From NCBI GenBank assembly GCA_007135745.1, contig SLIH01000045.1, forward strand, positions 1-6,514: a DNA stretch of 6,514 bases, written 5' to 3'. The translations under genes were made by a program, and so were the position numbers. This DNA is from Halomonas sp. Lineage in GTDB: Bacteria > Pseudomonadota > Gammaproteobacteria > Pseudomonadales > Oleiphilaceae. Positions 5,933 to 6,514 of the stretch are shown here, piece by piece; positions within the stretch are counted from its first letter, which is position 1; every line of letters begins with the position of its first letter. Under the pieces are notes generated by a model. That model had not been told where the DNA came from. It worked only from the letters and a program-made list of their open reading frames with translations, and made no database searches.

Positions 5933-6514
5933 ATGACAAAAAGAACACAACAGTGGCAGAAATGGGTCAAGATGCCGCTGGCTGCCGCCATTGCCGTGGG
6001 CCTTGCATCGCCTGCCAGCGCCTTCACCTTTAGTGTTGGGGATGTTGACGGAGCCTTTGATACGCGCATCACGGCTGCCGTAGGGTGGCGGACTCAGAGC
6101 CAGGATAAGGACAATATTGGCCAGGGGAACCTCGAAGGCGTCTCGGCAGGGGACACCACCGGGGCATCAACCACCAACTACGATGACGGCAATCTCAATT
6201 TTGATCGTGGGGAGACGTACTCCCAAATCATCCGGGGATCGAGCGAGCTCTACCTGAACCAGAATTTTCATGGCCAGTATCTGGATCGTGTGGGTGGCTT
6301 TGTCCGTGGGCGCTATTGGTATGATTTCCGCATCAAAAACCGTGACTTCGAGCGTGATGGGCGTGAAACCATCAGTGAAGACGGCCAGAATAACGCTTCC
6401 GGCGGGGAGCTGTTGGACGCTTATGTGTGGACGGATTGGTTTGTTAATGATGTGCCGGTGAGCCTCCGTTACGGTCGTCAGGTGTTCAACTGGGGTGAGA
6501 GTACCTTTATCCAG
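5933..6514 (+). CDS. DUF1302-family exported protein, N-terminal part (right end cut by window)
   Basis: The frame is open from ATG 5933 to the window edge, giving 194 residues; full-length DUF1302 proteins usually exceed 500. A signal peptide is clear: a basic N-terminus (TKRTQQWQKWVK), hydrophobic PLAAAIAVGLA, and an Ala-x-Ala cleavage site after residue 30 (SPASA, then FTF). The mature part has family-like features: a first strand with FDTRITAAVGWRTQS (42-56), NYDDGNLNFDRG (82-93), alternating aromatic strands such as GGFVRGRYWYDF (121-132), and YGRQVFNWGEST (180-191). The aromatic, strand-rich pattern suggests an outer-membrane or periplasmic beta protein, but this is inference. DUF1302 proteins often sit beside DUF1329 genes in loci for hydrophobic compounds or lipids; the next gene is not visible. 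It diverges from the thiolase and may share its regulation. Its molecular function is unknown. Confidence 0.88.
   Translation, partial: MTKRTQQWQKWVKMPLAAAIAVGLASPASAFTFSVGDVDGAFDTRITAAVGWRTQSQDKDNIGQGNLEGVSAGDTTGASTTNYDDGNLNFDRGETYSQIIRGSSELYLNQNFHGQYLDRVGGFVRGRYWYDFRIKNRDFERDGRETISEDGQNNASGGELLDAYVWTDWFVNDVPVSLRYGRQVFNWGESTFIQ

Noticed and set aside
5647..6072. A 141-codon minus-strand frame covering the thiolase/DUF1302 intergenic region
   Set aside because: It overlaps the thiolase start, the promoter region and the signal peptide of the DUF1302 gene. Its composition is random-like and it would erase the regulatory region.

Overview
The window looks like ordinary chromosome of a gammaproteobacterium, probably a marine hydrocarbon- or lipid-degrading type close to Marinobacter or the wider Pseudomonadales/Oceanospirillales. 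This is inferred from three things: a hisD-hisC pair followed by a Nif3-family gene, the divergent zapG/zapE pair typical of gammaproteobacteria, and a DUF1302 outer-membrane-type protein divergent from a thiolase. The genus is a guess from gene order and protein flavour. No rRNA, tRNA, CRISPR array, insertion sequence, integrase or toxin-antitoxin gene is visible.

Left part (1-2706, all + strand): the 3' two thirds of hisD (histidinol dehydrogenase), then hisC (histidinol-phosphate aminotransferase), then a Nif3/YbgI-family dinuclear metal protein. The gaps are 7 and 26 bp, so this is probably one transcription unit. Middle part (2713-4503): zapG (yhcB; membrane-anchored coiled-coil envelope/division protein) on the - strand and zapE (AFG1-type division ATPase) on the + strand. 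They diverge from a 177-bp control region. Right part (4527-6514): a class II thiolase on the - strand, which diverges across about 220 bp from a DUF1302 gene that runs off the right edge.

The functional themes are histidine biosynthesis, cell division/envelope, and acyl-CoA or lipid metabolism. Both convergent junctions (nif3/zapG and zapE/thiolase) are very tight, and each carries a GC-rich hairpin with the upstream gene's stop codon in its loop. The thiolase/DUF1302 control region carries a small palindrome resembling operators of fatty-acid-responsive TetR regulators.

I found no evidence for a new defence, mobile or biosynthetic system. The items most worth a second look are the paired stop-codon hairpins, the PsrA-like palindrome, the thiolase-DUF1302 divergon, and the absence of a DegS/AlgW protease gene from a spot where relatives carry one.
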